The notes under the pieces were generated by a model. The model had not been told where the DNA came from and ran no database searches. It worked only from the letters and a program-made list of their open reading frames with translations. DNA of 32,662 nucleotides, taken from Desulfobacteraceae bacterium (GTDB taxonomy: Bacteria; Desulfobacterota; Desulfobacteria; Desulfobacterales; RPRI01). The stretch covers positions 1 to 32,662 of the forward strand of contig RPRI01000047.1 of NCBI GenBank assembly GCA_003818505.1. Reading direction: 5' to 3'. The position numbers and the translations under genes were made by a program. The stretch's first letter is position 1; the number at the start of each line of letters is the position of its first letter. Of the stretch, positions 16,692-24,311 are shown piece after piece.

Positions 16692-16719
16692 TGGACAATT
16701 CCTAAATAGGAATTATTAT
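16692..16719 (+). promoter_or_regulatory. Sigma-70 promoter with an operator-like palindrome filling its spacer
   Basis: TGGACA (16692-16697), a 16-base spacer and TATTAT (16714-16719), five of six matches in each box. The 18-bp palindrome AATTCCTAAATAGGAATT (16697-16714) occupies the spacer exactly, as do operators of repressors that block RNA polymerase. The start would be near 16726, about 70 bases before the DUF255 start codon. The regulator is unknown. Confidence 0.6.
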
Positions 16720-16794
16720 CAATTAAAATAAGAGCGGCATTATTATTGTCAAGCCCGGGACCGAGAAAATGAAAAATGCATGGAGGCTTTTCCG

Positions 16795-18738
16795 ATGAAT
16801 ACCGAAGAAACAAAACCAAATGACTGCATAAAGAAGATTCCCAACCATCTGATAAATGAAAAGAGTCCATATCTTATTCAGCATGCATATAATCCTGTTG
16901 AATGGTATCCGTGGGGTGAAGAGGCATTCGCCAGGGCTGAAAAGGAAAATAAGCCGGTTTTATTATCAATAGGTTATTCAACATGTCACTGGTGCCACGT
17001 AATGGAAAACGAATCCTTCACGGACCCTGCTATCGCCGCACTAATGAATAAAAATTTCGTGTGTATAAAAGTTGACAGGGAAGAAAGGCCGGATATTGAC
17101 CGTCTGTATGTAACTGCTGTAACAGCATTATCAGGTTCAGCCGGATGGCCTTTAAATATGTTTTTAACACCGAAACTCAAACCTTTTTTCGGTGGAACTT
17201 ATTTTCCAGCCAAAGCAGCGTTTGGCATTAGCACATGGCCTGATTTATTGAATAAAATTGCAGTGGCATGGAAAGATCCCTTAACTTATGGAAAAATAAC
17301 CGGCTCTGCCGATGCGCTGACCGATATAGTGCAAAAGAATCTTTCTTTTGGACGTATAATTACCGCTTCAAAACAAAGCAGGCAGGAATCTTTTGAAAAA
17401 GCATTCAAATATTATGTTTCGGTTTTTGATGGTAAGTCAGGCGGATTCGGGAAAGCTCCCAAGTTTCCATCCCCATCCATATTAAATTTTCTACTCGCCT
17501 ATTCCATGTCCGAAAAAAAAGCCGGGAATACGGCTTCTTCAAAGAAGGCTCTTCAAATGGCGGCCTTTACGCTTGAATCTATGGCAAGAGGAGGTATTTA
17601 TGACCAGATAGGGGGAGGATTCCACAGATATTCAACCGATGAAAAATGGCATATACCGCATTTTGAAAAAATGCTGTATGACAACGCCCAGCTCATCACG
17701 ACATATCTTGAAGCTTATCAGGTAACGGCAGATGATTATTTTGCAAAGATTGCCGGAGAAACTGCCGACTATGTCCTTCGTGACATGAGAAGCCCTCAGG
17801 GAGGATTCTATTCGGCGGAGGATGCCGACAGCATACCGGATCAACCGGCGCAGAGAAGCCCTGAAGAAGCAGAGGAAAAGATTGAAGGAGCTTTTTTTGT
17901 ATGGAGAATGGAAGAATTAAAGAATATTCTGGGAGATGAGGCTGTAGGTATAGTTGCATTCCACTTTGGTGTGTTGCCGGAAGGCAATGCGAAATACGAT
18001 CCCCATGGATACTTTGCTGGAAAAAATATACTTTATGCCGGAAAGAGTGTTGACGAAACGGCGGTAAAATTCAACCTTTCGAAAGAAAAAACCTCCCGAA
18101 TCATAAACGAAGCAAAAATTAAACTGTTTTATACACGAACGAAAAGAAAAAAACCGCATCTTGACGATAAGATACTTACTTCCTGGAACGGTCTTATGAT
18201 ATCGGCGCTTTGTAAGGCCTACAGGGTTCTTGGTGATGAGAAATACCTTGCAGCGGCAAAAACAGCCGCAGAATTCATATTGTCTGATCTGTACGACGAA
18301 AAAACCGGAAAACTATTCAGAAGATGGCGTGACGGGGAAAAAAATATTCCGGGAATGGGAAGCGATTATGCATTTCTTGTTTCAGGGCTGATCGCCCTTT
18401 ATGAAGCCGGTTCCGGACAAAAATGGCTTGAAAAAGCAGTGTTGCTTTCGGAAGAGCATTTGAGATTGTTTTATGACGCAGAGTACGGGGGTTTTTATAT
18501 GACAAACCCTGATCATGATAAAAACCTTATTATGAGGATAAAAGATGATGCTGATGGCGTAATTCCGTCCCCTGGTTCTGTTGCAATACGGAATATTTTG
18601 TGCCTGTCCGGGATAACTGGCAGAATTGATTTTGCCGGGGTTGCAGAAAAAACGATTGAATCGGTTTTATCGGGAGAAAATTTTCATCCGGCCTCTTTTC
18701 CTCATATGATGGCCGTGCTATGTGATATTGAGGCGTGA
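16795..18738 (+). CDS. DUF255 (YyaL/spermatogenesis-associated protein 20-like) thioredoxin-fold protein
   Basis: 647 residues from the ATG at 16795, eight bases after GGAGG. The N-terminal 170 residues form a thioredoxin-like domain with [19 protein letters not shown], the CxxC-type motif [14 protein letters not shown], and a [13 protein letters not shown] cis-Pro loop followed by FFGGTYFPA. From about residue 210 the chain becomes an (alpha/alpha)6 barrel like N-acylglucosamine 2-epimerases, with [44 protein letters not shown] and the C-terminal PSPGSVA. This is the usual architecture and length of the family, which is widespread but has no settled reaction; a redox or sugar-related role is guessed. 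The gene ends inside a heptamer tandem repeat. Its promoter carries an operator-like palindrome. Confidence 0.85.
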   Translation: MNTEETKPNDCIKKIPNHLINEKSPYLIQHAYNPVEWYPWGEEAFARAEKENKPVLLSIGYSTCHWCHVMENESFTDPAIAALMNKNFVCIKVDREERPDIDRLYVTAVTALSGSAGWPLNMFLTPKLKPFFGGTYFPAKAAFGISTWPDLLNKIAVAWKDPLTYGKITGSADALTDIVQKNLSFGRIITASKQSRQESFEKAFKYYVSVFDGKSGGFGKAPKFPSPSILNFLLAYSMSEKKAGNTASSKKALQMAAFTLESMARGGIYDQIGGGFHRYSTDEKWHIPHFEKMLYDNAQLITTYLEAYQVTADDYFAKIAGETADYVLRDMRSPQGGFYSAEDADSIPDQPAQRSPEEAEEKIEGAFFVWRMEELKNILGDEAVGIVAFHFGVLPEGNAKYDPHGYFAGKNILYAGKSVDETAVKFNLSKEKTSRIINEAKIKLFYTRTKRKKPHLDDKILTSWNGLMISALCKAYRVLGDEKYLAAAKTAAEFILSDLYDEKTGKLFRRWRDGEKNIPGMGSDYAFLVSGLIALYEAGSGQKWLEKAVLLSEEHLRLFYDAEYGGFYMTNPDHDKNLIMRIKDDADGVIPSPGSVAIRNILCLSGITGRIDFAGVAEKTIESVLSGENFHPASFPHMMAVLCDIEA

Positions 18739-18764
18739 GGCGAAAGGCAAAAGGCGAGAGGTGA
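18730..18764 (+). repeat. Degenerate heptamer tandem repeat across the DUF255 stop codon
   Basis: Five consecutive 7-base units: GAGGCGT, GAGGCGA, AAGGCAA, AAGGCGA, GAGGTGA. The first unit contains the end of the last codons and the TGA stop follows at 18736-18738. Purine-rich on the coding strand. Confidence 0.6.
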
Positions 18765-18881
18765 GGGGAATTTTTAAAGATATAAATTTCGGTTGAATAG
18801 ATGAAAGGAATATAATATTTAACAGTTTCATCTAATAAAACTTTTTATGAAGCTGACGTAATTTTATGAAAGGATGATTAT

Positions 18882-19130
18882 ATGAAACCGGTTAAGGTGT
18901 TTTCACTCAGTACATGCAGTCATTGCAAGGCAACGAAGAAACTGCTTGGCGAATGCACAATAAAATATGACTTTGTCGACGTGGATCTTTTGCAGGGAGA
19001 GGAAAGAGCTGCAATTCTAGAAGAGGTAAAGAAATTCAATCCTAACTGCTCTTTTCCTACCGTTATAATCGGAGAGAAGGTAATTGTAGGTTTTAAGGAA
19101 AAAGAGATAAGGGAGGCTCTGGGATTGTGA
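18882..19130 (+). CDS. Glutaredoxin-family thiol-disulfide protein
   Basis: 82 residues, a complete small glutaredoxin/NrdH-like fold. It begins MKPVKVFSLSTCSHCKATKK with a CSHC active site, has the conserved cis-proline in CSFPTVIIGEKVIVG, and ends in a short helix. An ATG-proximal GAAAGGATGA serves as ribosome binding site. Its stop codon overlaps the start of the ferredoxin:thioredoxin reductase catalytic chain, so the two are co-translated. This makes it the likely electron acceptor of that reductase in place of a thioredoxin. An additional Cys lies just before the cis-Pro loop (NCSFPT). Cytosolic. Confidence 0.85.
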   Translation: MKPVKVFSLSTCSHCKATKKLLGECTIKYDFVDVDLLQGEERAAILEEVKKFNPNCSFPTVIIGEKVIVGFKEKEIREALGL

Positions 19131-19462
19131 TGGATACTGAAGCTTTATATGAAATGCTGCGAAAAGCGCAGGAGCAGAAGGGATATTATTTCAATAACGA
19201 CAGAGAAAGAGTCTTTGAACTGCTTGAAGCCCTTATTGTCAACAAGGAACGATACGGGTATATGGCATGTCCCTGCAGACTGGCATCCGGAAACAGAAAA
19301 AATGATGAGGATATAATCTGTCCATGCGTGTACAGAATTCAGGATGTAAAGGAATACGGGAGCTGCTACTGCAATCTTTATGTGTCAAAAGAATGGAATG
19401 ATAGTAAAACGGCCCGTGAGTATGTTCCTGAAAGAAGGCCGGTTTCAAGAATGATATTTTAA
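19130..19462 (+). CDS. Ferredoxin:thioredoxin reductase catalytic (beta) chain, stand-alone form
   Basis: 110 residues from the ATG at 19130, which overlaps the glutaredoxin stop as TGATG; a GTG at 19127 is an alternative start. The cysteine pattern of the family is present as ACPCRLASG, IICPCVYR and GSCYCNLYV, giving ligands for the [4Fe-4S] cluster and the active-site disulfide. Spacings are CPC-X14-CPC-X12-CYC, against CPC-X16-CPC-X8-CHC in the chloroplast/cyanobacterial enzyme. The catalytic-site His of CHC is Tyr here. No variable (alpha) subunit gene is nearby, as in deeply branching anaerobic forms. It would use reduced ferredoxin to reduce the disulfide of the partner glutaredoxin. 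Confidence 0.85.
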   Translation: MDTEALYEMLRKAQEQKGYYFNNDRERVFELLEALIVNKERYGYMACPCRLASGNRKNDEDIICPCVYRIQDVKEYGSCYCNLYVSKEWNDSKTAREYVPERRPVSRMIF

Positions 19463-19483
19463 TTGTGACTTTTTTAAAAGAGA

Positions 19484-20266
19484 TTATCTTTGCCGGATAA
19501 CCTTTGATCTGGTTCCCCAAAGAAAATATTTAACCCATACAAAGCCGAACTTCAGCAGTTCCAGATCATTATTTTTTATTTTTGTTAACAGTTCGTATTT
19601 TACGACATAACGTTTTAAAAAGCTGCTTTTAAAAATGAAATCCCTGAACCTGTCAATGTTATAAACGGCCATAAAAGCCATTTTTGCCTTCGGGCCGTTT
19701 GTCCCTTCTTCTTCCCATGGATTGTTTTGAAAAAGACCCGCAAGCTCTGCCCACATGGCCGTCATTTTATTGTGTTCAGAAGCATCCTGATCCTTTGACC
19801 ATGATTCCGCCGTCCATTTCTTCTCTTCATATTGTCCAAGACAAAAACCTGGCGGACGGAAAAAGTGAATAAGCTTGTTTTTGTTATTCACGGCATCATG
19901 ATATATACCCTGCTCAACAGGAAAAGTCCTGCATGTATCAGGGCGGTCGGAATACAACGAGCAGCCTGTTTCAGTTAAAAATGGGCATGTTTTCTCCGGG
20001 TTATCAGACATGTGCAGCATCACTTCCGGGAAAAAAGCTGATGTACGCAAAACAATATCGACATATGTATCAAGAAATTCATCCGAGGAAATTCCGAGTC
20101 TATTTCTGAGTCTTAAAACATCATATGGATACAGGAAAAGATTTATATTACGACAGCACTTGTTGAAGCATGCAAGCCCGCTGTGACACCGGAAAGAGAA
20201 AATTTCGCCTTCTTTCAGAAGCCCGGCAGGCATGCTCCCGGGATTTTCAATATCGATATATTTCAT
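19484..20266 (-). CDS. YkgJ-family cysteine-cluster (zinc/iron-chelating) protein
   Basis: 260 residues. The N-terminal half has FRCHSGLACFNKCCRNINLF, the CxxxxxCxxxCC cluster of the YkgJ (CxxCxxCC) family, then CPFLTETGCSLYSDRPDTCR, which supplies the remaining cysteines, and a later RPPGFCLGQYE. These proteins are thought to bind a zinc or iron-sulfur centre; no reaction is known. The C-terminal 100 residues are ordinary and helical. It is convergent with the FTR gene (21 bases between stops) and shares no transcript with it. A short palindrome (TTACAA-AA-TTGTAA, 20287-20300) lies just upstream of its start and could be an operator. Confidence 0.75.
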   Translation of the reverse strand: MKYIDIENPGSMPAGLLKEGEIFSFRCHSGLACFNKCCRNINLFLYPYDVLRLRNRLGISSDEFLDTYVDIVLRTSAFFPEVMLHMSDNPEKTCPFLTETGCSLYSDRPDTCRTFPVEQGIYHDAVNNKNKLIHFFRPPGFCLGQYEEKKWTAESWSKDQDASEHNKMTAMWAELAGLFQNNPWEEEGTNGPKAKMAFMAVYNIDRFRDFIFKSSFLKRYVVKYELLTKIKNNDLELLKFGFVWVKYFLWGTRSKVIRQR

Positions 20267-20365
20267 AGGACATTTTTATAATTCATTTACAAAATTGTAA
20301 TATCGTAATATTTTATAAAAACGAAGTTTAAAACGCAGTGTATTGTATTTTTCCCCAGCGCCAAA

Positions 20366-20374
20366 TGGTATAAT
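20366..20374 (+). promoter_or_regulatory. Extended -10 promoter upstream of trmO
   Basis: TGGTATAAT is a perfect extended -10 element (TGn-TATAAT). No good -35 hexamer is visible at 16-18 bases. The start near 20381 would leave a leader of about 105 bases. Confidence 0.4.
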
Positions 20375-20486
20375 CCAAATCAGCTGTCAGGCTGTCATTG
20401 ATTGTTGTTTGTATTGATATATCCTTTGCGTGGCTTTCGGCAACAAAAAAGATCGATCGCAGCTATGGTGATCAGGAGGATGTAAA

Positions 20487-20972
20487 GTGGAGGATCAGAT
20501 AATATTCAGGCCAATAGGTTTTGTTCGCTCTCCCTTTAAAGAGCCTACAAAGATGCCTATTCAACCCGATGCGGCAAAGGGAATCGAAGGAACCATTGAT
20601 ATTAATCCTGAATTTAAAAACGGACTTAAAGATATAGACGGATTTTCTCACATTATTTTACTTTATCATTTTCATCTTTCAAAGGGTTTTTCTCTCGAGG
20701 TCGTACCGTTTCTTGATGATAAACTGCGGGGAGTTTTTGCAACAAGGGCTCCGCGGCGCCCCAATCATATAGGCCTTTCGATTGTCAGGCTTGTTGATGT
20801 TGAAGAATGCAGGCTTTACGTTCGAAATGTTGATATTGTGGACGGAACCCCCCTGCTTGATATAAAGCCCTATGTCCCGGAATTTGACGAACAGAAAGCT
20901 GAAAAGATCGGGTGGCTGTCTGATAAAATCGGTAAGGTTCGCAAGATAAAATCAGATGATAGGTTTAAGTAG
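20487..20972 (+). CDS. trmO: tRNA (N6-threonylcarbamoyladenosine(37)-N6)-methyltransferase TrmO-like
   Basis: 161 residues with a GTG start at 20487 behind AGGAGG. It has the YaeB/TrmO (UPF0066) core: RPIGFVRSPFKEPTKMPIQ, DGFSHIILLYHFHLS, RGVFATRAPRRPNHIGLSIV and GTPLLDIKPYVPEFD. The single beta-barrel fold binds S-adenosylmethionine and methylates t6A37 of tRNA-Thr in the well-studied bacterial member; archaeal-type short members like this one may act on other substrates. It stops 40 bases before the siroheme/ferredoxin protein gene, same strand, so probably one transcript. Confidence 0.8.
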   Translation: MEDQIIFRPIGFVRSPFKEPTKMPIQPDAAKGIEGTIDINPEFKNGLKDIDGFSHIILLYHFHLSKGFSLEVVPFLDDKLRGVFATRAPRRPNHIGLSIVRLVDVEECRLYVRNVDIVDGTPLLDIKPYVPEFDEQKAEKIGWLSDKIGKVRKIKSDDRFK

Positions 20973-21012
20973 TTTCAGGATGGACGCTAAATGATTTTAA
21001 AAGGGAGTTTAT

Positions 21013-21816
21013 ATGAAGTGGACTGAGGAAGCCGGAGATGCTGTAAAAAAAGTTCCTTTTTTTGTTAGAAAACGGGTTCGGGAGCGTGTTGAAAAAGAGG
21101 CATCTGCGGCCGGAAAAAGCATTGTTACTATTGCGGAAGTACAAGCAACTCAAAAGCGGTATATTTACGGAATGGCCTCTGAAATAAAGGGATATCAGCT
21201 TGACACATGCTTCTGTCCGGGCGGTTGTCCGAACCGTGCATATGGCGGAGACGATTTACTTAAAAGGATCGAGATGTTTTTGAAGGAGGAAGACCTGCAC
21301 GGATTTTTGAAAAAATCCTTCAAGGGAGATCTTAAGTTTCATCATGAATTCAGAATAACATTGTCTGATTGTCCGAATGCCTGTTCTCAGCCCCAGATAA
21401 AGGATATCGGAATAATAGGAGCGGTCTTGCCGGCAATAACGGATGAAAAATGCTCCCTTTGCGAAGCATGTGCCGGTTCATGCGCTGAAGGCGCCGTTTC
21501 AGTCGATAAAGATAAAGAAGGTCCTGTTATAAATTTTGATCTTTGTTTAAAGTGCGGGGAGTGCATAAAGGCCTGTCCGACCGGAACAATAGCATCCGAA
21601 AGGAACGGTTTTAGGGTATTGCTTGGTGGAAAGCTCGGAAGACATCCCGGGCTTGCTAGTGAACTAAATTGTATATTAAGCGATAAAGAGGCGTTTGAAA
21701 TCGTAAAATTATGTATAAAACTGTATAAGAAAAAGAGTACCGGAGGAAAGCGTTTTGCTGAAATATTTAATGAGGAGGATTTCAAGGGGATAGAAGAGCG
21801 TTTCTGCAAAAATTAA
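21013..21816 (+). CDS. Small siroheme-[4Fe-4S] reductase-like protein with two ferredoxin clusters
   Basis: 267 residues. Residues 1-48 resemble the PCP_red domain (found at the C-terminus of BchB and in small redox proteins). Residues 50-140 are a minimal nitrite/sulfite reductase domain, with Cys-66-X5-Cys-72 and Cys-120-X3-Cys-124 giving the coupled siroheme/[4Fe-4S] ligands in CFCPGGCPN and SDCPNACSQPQIKDIG. Residues 145-192 carry two complete ferredoxin motifs, Cys-147/150/153/157 and Cys-178/181/184/188. This resembles the dissimilatory-sulfite-reductase-like small proteins and the Fsr siroheme half. A role in sulfite or nitrite reduction is inferred; it might be an assimilatory sulfite reductase feeding the cysE-cysK genes downstream. 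Alternatively it is an electron-carrying relative without catalysis. Confidence 0.75.
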   Translation: MKWTEEAGDAVKKVPFFVRKRVRERVEKEASAAGKSIVTIAEVQATQKRYIYGMASEIKGYQLDTCFCPGGCPNRAYGGDDLLKRIEMFLKEEDLHGFLKKSFKGDLKFHHEFRITLSDCPNACSQPQIKDIGIIGAVLPAITDEKCSLCEACAGSCAEGAVSVDKDKEGPVINFDLCLKCGECIKACPTGTIASERNGFRVLLGGKLGRHPGLASELNCILSDKEAFEIVKLCIKLYKKKSTGGKRFAEIFNEEDFKGIEERFCKN

Positions 21817-21872
21817 TTATTTGCCGCTAAGAACCGGAAAGTGAAGGGAACACCGGGCCTTCGGTATGCTTT

Positions 21873-21899
21873 TTGACAAGGATTGCTTTTTGATATACA
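21873..21899 (+). promoter_or_regulatory. Candidate promoter for the serine acetyltransferase gene
   Basis: TTGACA (21873-21878) and TATACA (21894-21899) with a short 15-base spacer, about 75 bases before the start codon. The spacing is suboptimal. Confidence 0.35.
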
Positions 21900-21978
21900 A
21901 ATAAATATCAGGAATATGCCTGCCTGATCCCGTTTTTTCAGAACACAGCAAAATATTCTTAATTATCAGGAGAAGCAA

Positions 21979-22950
21979 ATGGACGAGAATCATTTAAAAT
22001 CCAGATCATCATGCAAAACAGACTCAGAAGCATTTGCAAGAATCAGGGAGATGCTTCCCGATATAGCTGAAAAAATTATCAGAGGTTGCGAAGACAAGGA
22101 ATGCTACACCCACATTGATTATGACCCCATCCCTTCGAGGGATTCGGTTGTTGCAATAATAAACAAATCAAGAGAGATCCTTTTTCCGGGTTTTTTTTCA
22201 CAGGAAAGGATTGATCCTGTCAATTTAAGATACAGCATGGGACAGGCTGTATCGGTTCTTTTCGACATGGTTTCGGAGCAGATTACGAACTGCATCAGGC
22301 ACGATTGCTTCAGATACAGCCAGGAATGCAGCGATTGCACGGAACGCGGGCATAGAGTAGCTCTTGGATTTCTTAATGCTCTTCCGGCTGTCCGCAAAGT
22401 GCTTGCAACGGATGTCAAGGCTGCTTATGAGGGAGACCCCGCGGCAAAAAGTTTTGATGAGATTATATTCAGCTATCCCGGCCTTTTCGCAATAATGGTT
22501 TACAGGCTTGCCAGCAATCTTTTCAAAAACGATGTTCCCCTGCTTCCCAGAATAATGACTGAATATGCACATAACCTGACGGGAATAGATATTCATCCGG
22601 GCGCCGAAATCGGGGAGAGCTTTGTCATCGATCACGGAACAGGCATAGTCATAGGCGAAACATCGGTTATCGGTAAAAACGTCCGGATCTACCAGGGAGT
22701 TACGCTGGGCGCTGTTTCACTTCCCAAAGATGCCGGCGAATTATTAAGAGGCAGAAAAAGGCATCCGACAATAGAAGAGGATGTAATTATCTATTCCGGG
22801 GCTACAATTCTCGGAGGGGATACTGTTATAGGCGCACGATCCGTTATCGGAGGAAATGTCTGGATAACGGAATCGGTTCCGCCCGATACTACTGTTATCA
22901 TGGAAACACCGCGGTTGACATATAAAAAAAGCCGCGGATTGACTATTTGA
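21979..22950 (+). CDS. cysE: Serine O-acetyltransferase (EpsC-type CysE)
   Basis: 323 residues with an AGGAGA ribosome binding site. The N-terminal helical region (1-180) matches the longer EpsC-type enzymes. The C-terminal left-handed beta-helix has hexapeptide repeats, including GIDIHPGAEIGESFVIDHG with the catalytic His in IDHGTG, VIGETSVIGKNVRIYQGVTLGA, and IYSGATILGGDTVIGARSVIGGN. It acetylates L-serine to O-acetylserine, the acceptor for sulfide in cysteine synthesis. cysK follows after 250 bases containing a repeat element, so the two may be separately transcribed. The classic C-terminal tail that docks in CysK (a terminal Ile) is present: the protein ends in GLTI. Confidence 0.9.
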   Translation: MDENHLKSRSSCKTDSEAFARIREMLPDIAEKIIRGCEDKECYTHIDYDPIPSRDSVVAIINKSREILFPGFFSQERIDPVNLRYSMGQAVSVLFDMVSEQITNCIRHDCFRYSQECSDCTERGHRVALGFLNALPAVRKVLATDVKAAYEGDPAAKSFDEIIFSYPGLFAIMVYRLASNLFKNDVPLLPRIMTEYAHNLTGIDIHPGAEIGESFVIDHGTGIVIGETSVIGKNVRIYQGVTLGAVSLPKDAGELLRGRKRHPTIEEDVIIYSGATILGGDTVIGARSVIGGNVWITESVPPDTTVIMETPRLTYKKSRGLTI

Positions 22951-22962
22951 AGTATTTTACGG

Positions 22963-23178
22963 ACTCATCAAGTTTGACGATCTCGTAAAAAGTCATATGC
23001 GAACCGATTTGAGATTTTTGGGAAATAGATTTTTAAAGAACTGAGCGTTAAAAATCACAAGCTGTTTGATCCCGCCCTGGGCGGGAGAGTTCTTGTGATT
23101 TAGCGAAGTGATTTAATAATCCTCAAAAAGCTTATTAAGAGAGCATATTTAAACTTTTTACAAACTCATCAAGTTTGA
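22963..23178. repeat. Repeat element with direct-repeat flanks, inverted ends and nested hairpin between cysE and cysK
   Basis: A 15-bp direct repeat ACTCATCAAGTTTGA flanks the element (22963-22977 and 23164-23178). Just inside are inverted ends GTAAAAAGT-ATATGC (22985-23000) and its complement (23143-23161). In the middle AAATCACAAG (23052-23061) pairs with 23092-23101 around an inner CCCGCC/GGCGGG stem (23071-23085). The GTAAAAAGT ends match those of the interspersed repeat family, but the interior differs. Confidence 0.6.
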
Positions 23179-23200
23179 TTCTATAATAGAGGATATCCGA

Positions 23201-24127
23201 ATGAAAATATTCCCATTTATATCAAAGACAATAGGCTCAACCCCGCTTGTACGCCTTAATAAGATTGCATCGGGGATTGATGCCGAAGTTTATGCAAAGC
23301 TTGAGTTTTTCAATCCGCTCGGGAGCGTGAAAGACCGCATAGCCGCCGCAATGATTGAGGATGCCGAGGCTAACGGCAGAATCGATTCAAACACAATTAT
23401 TGTGGAGCCGACAAGCGGAAACACGGGCATTGCGCTTGCATTTATCTGCGCTGAAAAAGGTTACCGCGTCTGCCTGACCATGCCGGAGACCATGAGCATA
23501 GAGAGAAGAAAACTTTTAAAGCACCTTGGCGCCGAGCTTGTCCTGACTCCCGGCGCTGCCGGAATGCGTGGTGCGATTGAAAAAGCAAAAGAGATACTTT
23601 TATCCGACAGGAAAGCCTTTATGCCGGACCAGTTCAATAACCCTGCAAATCCCGGGATTCACCGTAAAACAACGGCTCTCGAGATATTAAACGACACCGA
23701 AGGGAAAGCCGATGTGCTTGTGGCCGGAGTCGGCACCGGCGGCACGATAACCGGTGTGGCTCAGGCGATCAAAGCGAAGAACTCTTCTTTCAAGGCCATA
23801 GCGGTCGAACCTGCCGGTTCGCCGGTATTATCCGGAGGCAAGCCGGGGCCGCATAAAATTCAAGGTATCGGCGCAGGTTTTATCCCCGGAGTCCTTGACA
23901 GGTCGGTAATTGATGAAATCATAGCGGTTTCAAACGAGGATGCATTTGAAACTGCAAAAAGCCTCGCAAAGAAGGAGGGAATTCTCTGCGGAATATCTTC
24001 AGGTGCTGCCACATGGGCTGCGCTTGAGTATGCAAAAAGAGATGATGCAAAAGGAAAGCGTATCGTTGTTATACTGGCAAGCACCGGTGAACGATATATA
24101 AGCACTGACCTTTTCAAAGATACTTAA
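23201..24127 (+). CDS. cysK: Cysteine synthase A (O-acetylserine sulfhydrylase)
   Basis: 308 residues, the usual length. Shows TPLVRLNKI, the PLP lysine Lys-44 in [11 protein letters not shown], the substrate loop [28 protein letters not shown] (phosphate-binding loop), [12 protein letters not shown] and the C-terminal [12 protein letters not shown]. It forms L-cysteine from O-acetylserine and sulfide. Placed downstream of the serine acetyltransferase gene, it completes the two-step pathway. Start ATG at 23201 follows AGAGGAT. A short hairpin with a T-run at 24246-24267, inside copy 2 of the interspersed repeat, probably ends the transcript. Confidence 0.93.
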   Translation: MKIFPFISKTIGSTPLVRLNKIASGIDAEVYAKLEFFNPLGSVKDRIAAAMIEDAEANGRIDSNTIIVEPTSGNTGIALAFICAEKGYRVCLTMPETMSIERRKLLKHLGAELVLTPGAAGMRGAIEKAKEILLSDRKAFMPDQFNNPANPGIHRKTTALEILNDTEGKADVLVAGVGTGGTITGVAQAIKAKNSSFKAIAVEPAGSPVLSGGKPGPHKIQGIGAGFIPGVLDRSVIDEIIAVSNEDAFETAKSLAKKEGILCGISSGAATWAALEYAKRDDAKGKRIVVILASTGERYISTDLFKDT

Positions 24128-24251
24128 CGGCTTTGTAAAAAGTCATTATGCTGTGTTGCACTTCATCTTTAGTCATTGCAGCGTACCAGTCAGTATGCTT
24201 CATTCCTCAAGATTCGTGCGCCTTGCATAATTATCTTTTTATTTTGCCGTC
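24128..24251 (+). repeat. Interspersed palindromic repeat, copy 2 (after cysK)
   Basis: Starts at the base after the cysK stop codon and runs CGGCTTTGTAAAAAGTCATT through ATTCGTGCGCCTTGCAT to TTTTGCCGTC. Central stem GCGTAC-N6-GTATGC, with one G-U pair. Near-identical in blocks to copies at 16521, 25846 (reversed) and 32073. Confidence 0.8.
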
Positions 24252-24267
24252 TTAAATACGGCTTTTT
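24246..24267 (+). terminator. Intrinsic terminator-like hairpin after cysK
   Basis: GCCGT (24246-24250) pairs with ACGGC (24258-24262) and is followed by five T (24263-24267). It overlaps the right end of repeat copy 2, so the repeat may supply the terminator. Confidence 0.45.
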
Positions 24268-24311
24268 ACAAAAACATCAAGCATGACGAATCTATTTATA
24301 CCAGAAGTCCG

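Larger units (their letters stand above)
16486..16794. other. Intergenic region between divergent cooS and DUF255 genes
   Basis: It holds the cooS ribosome binding site, one copy of the interspersed palindromic repeat (16521-16644), and the plus-strand promoter with spacer palindrome (16692-16719). No plausible small gene was seen; minus-strand frames here are repeats in open frame. Confidence 0.6.

Noticed and set aside
16556-16870. 104-codon minus-strand open frame upstream of the DUF255 gene
   Set aside because: It consists of repeat copy 1 plus antisense to the DUF255 N-terminus; no coding signature.
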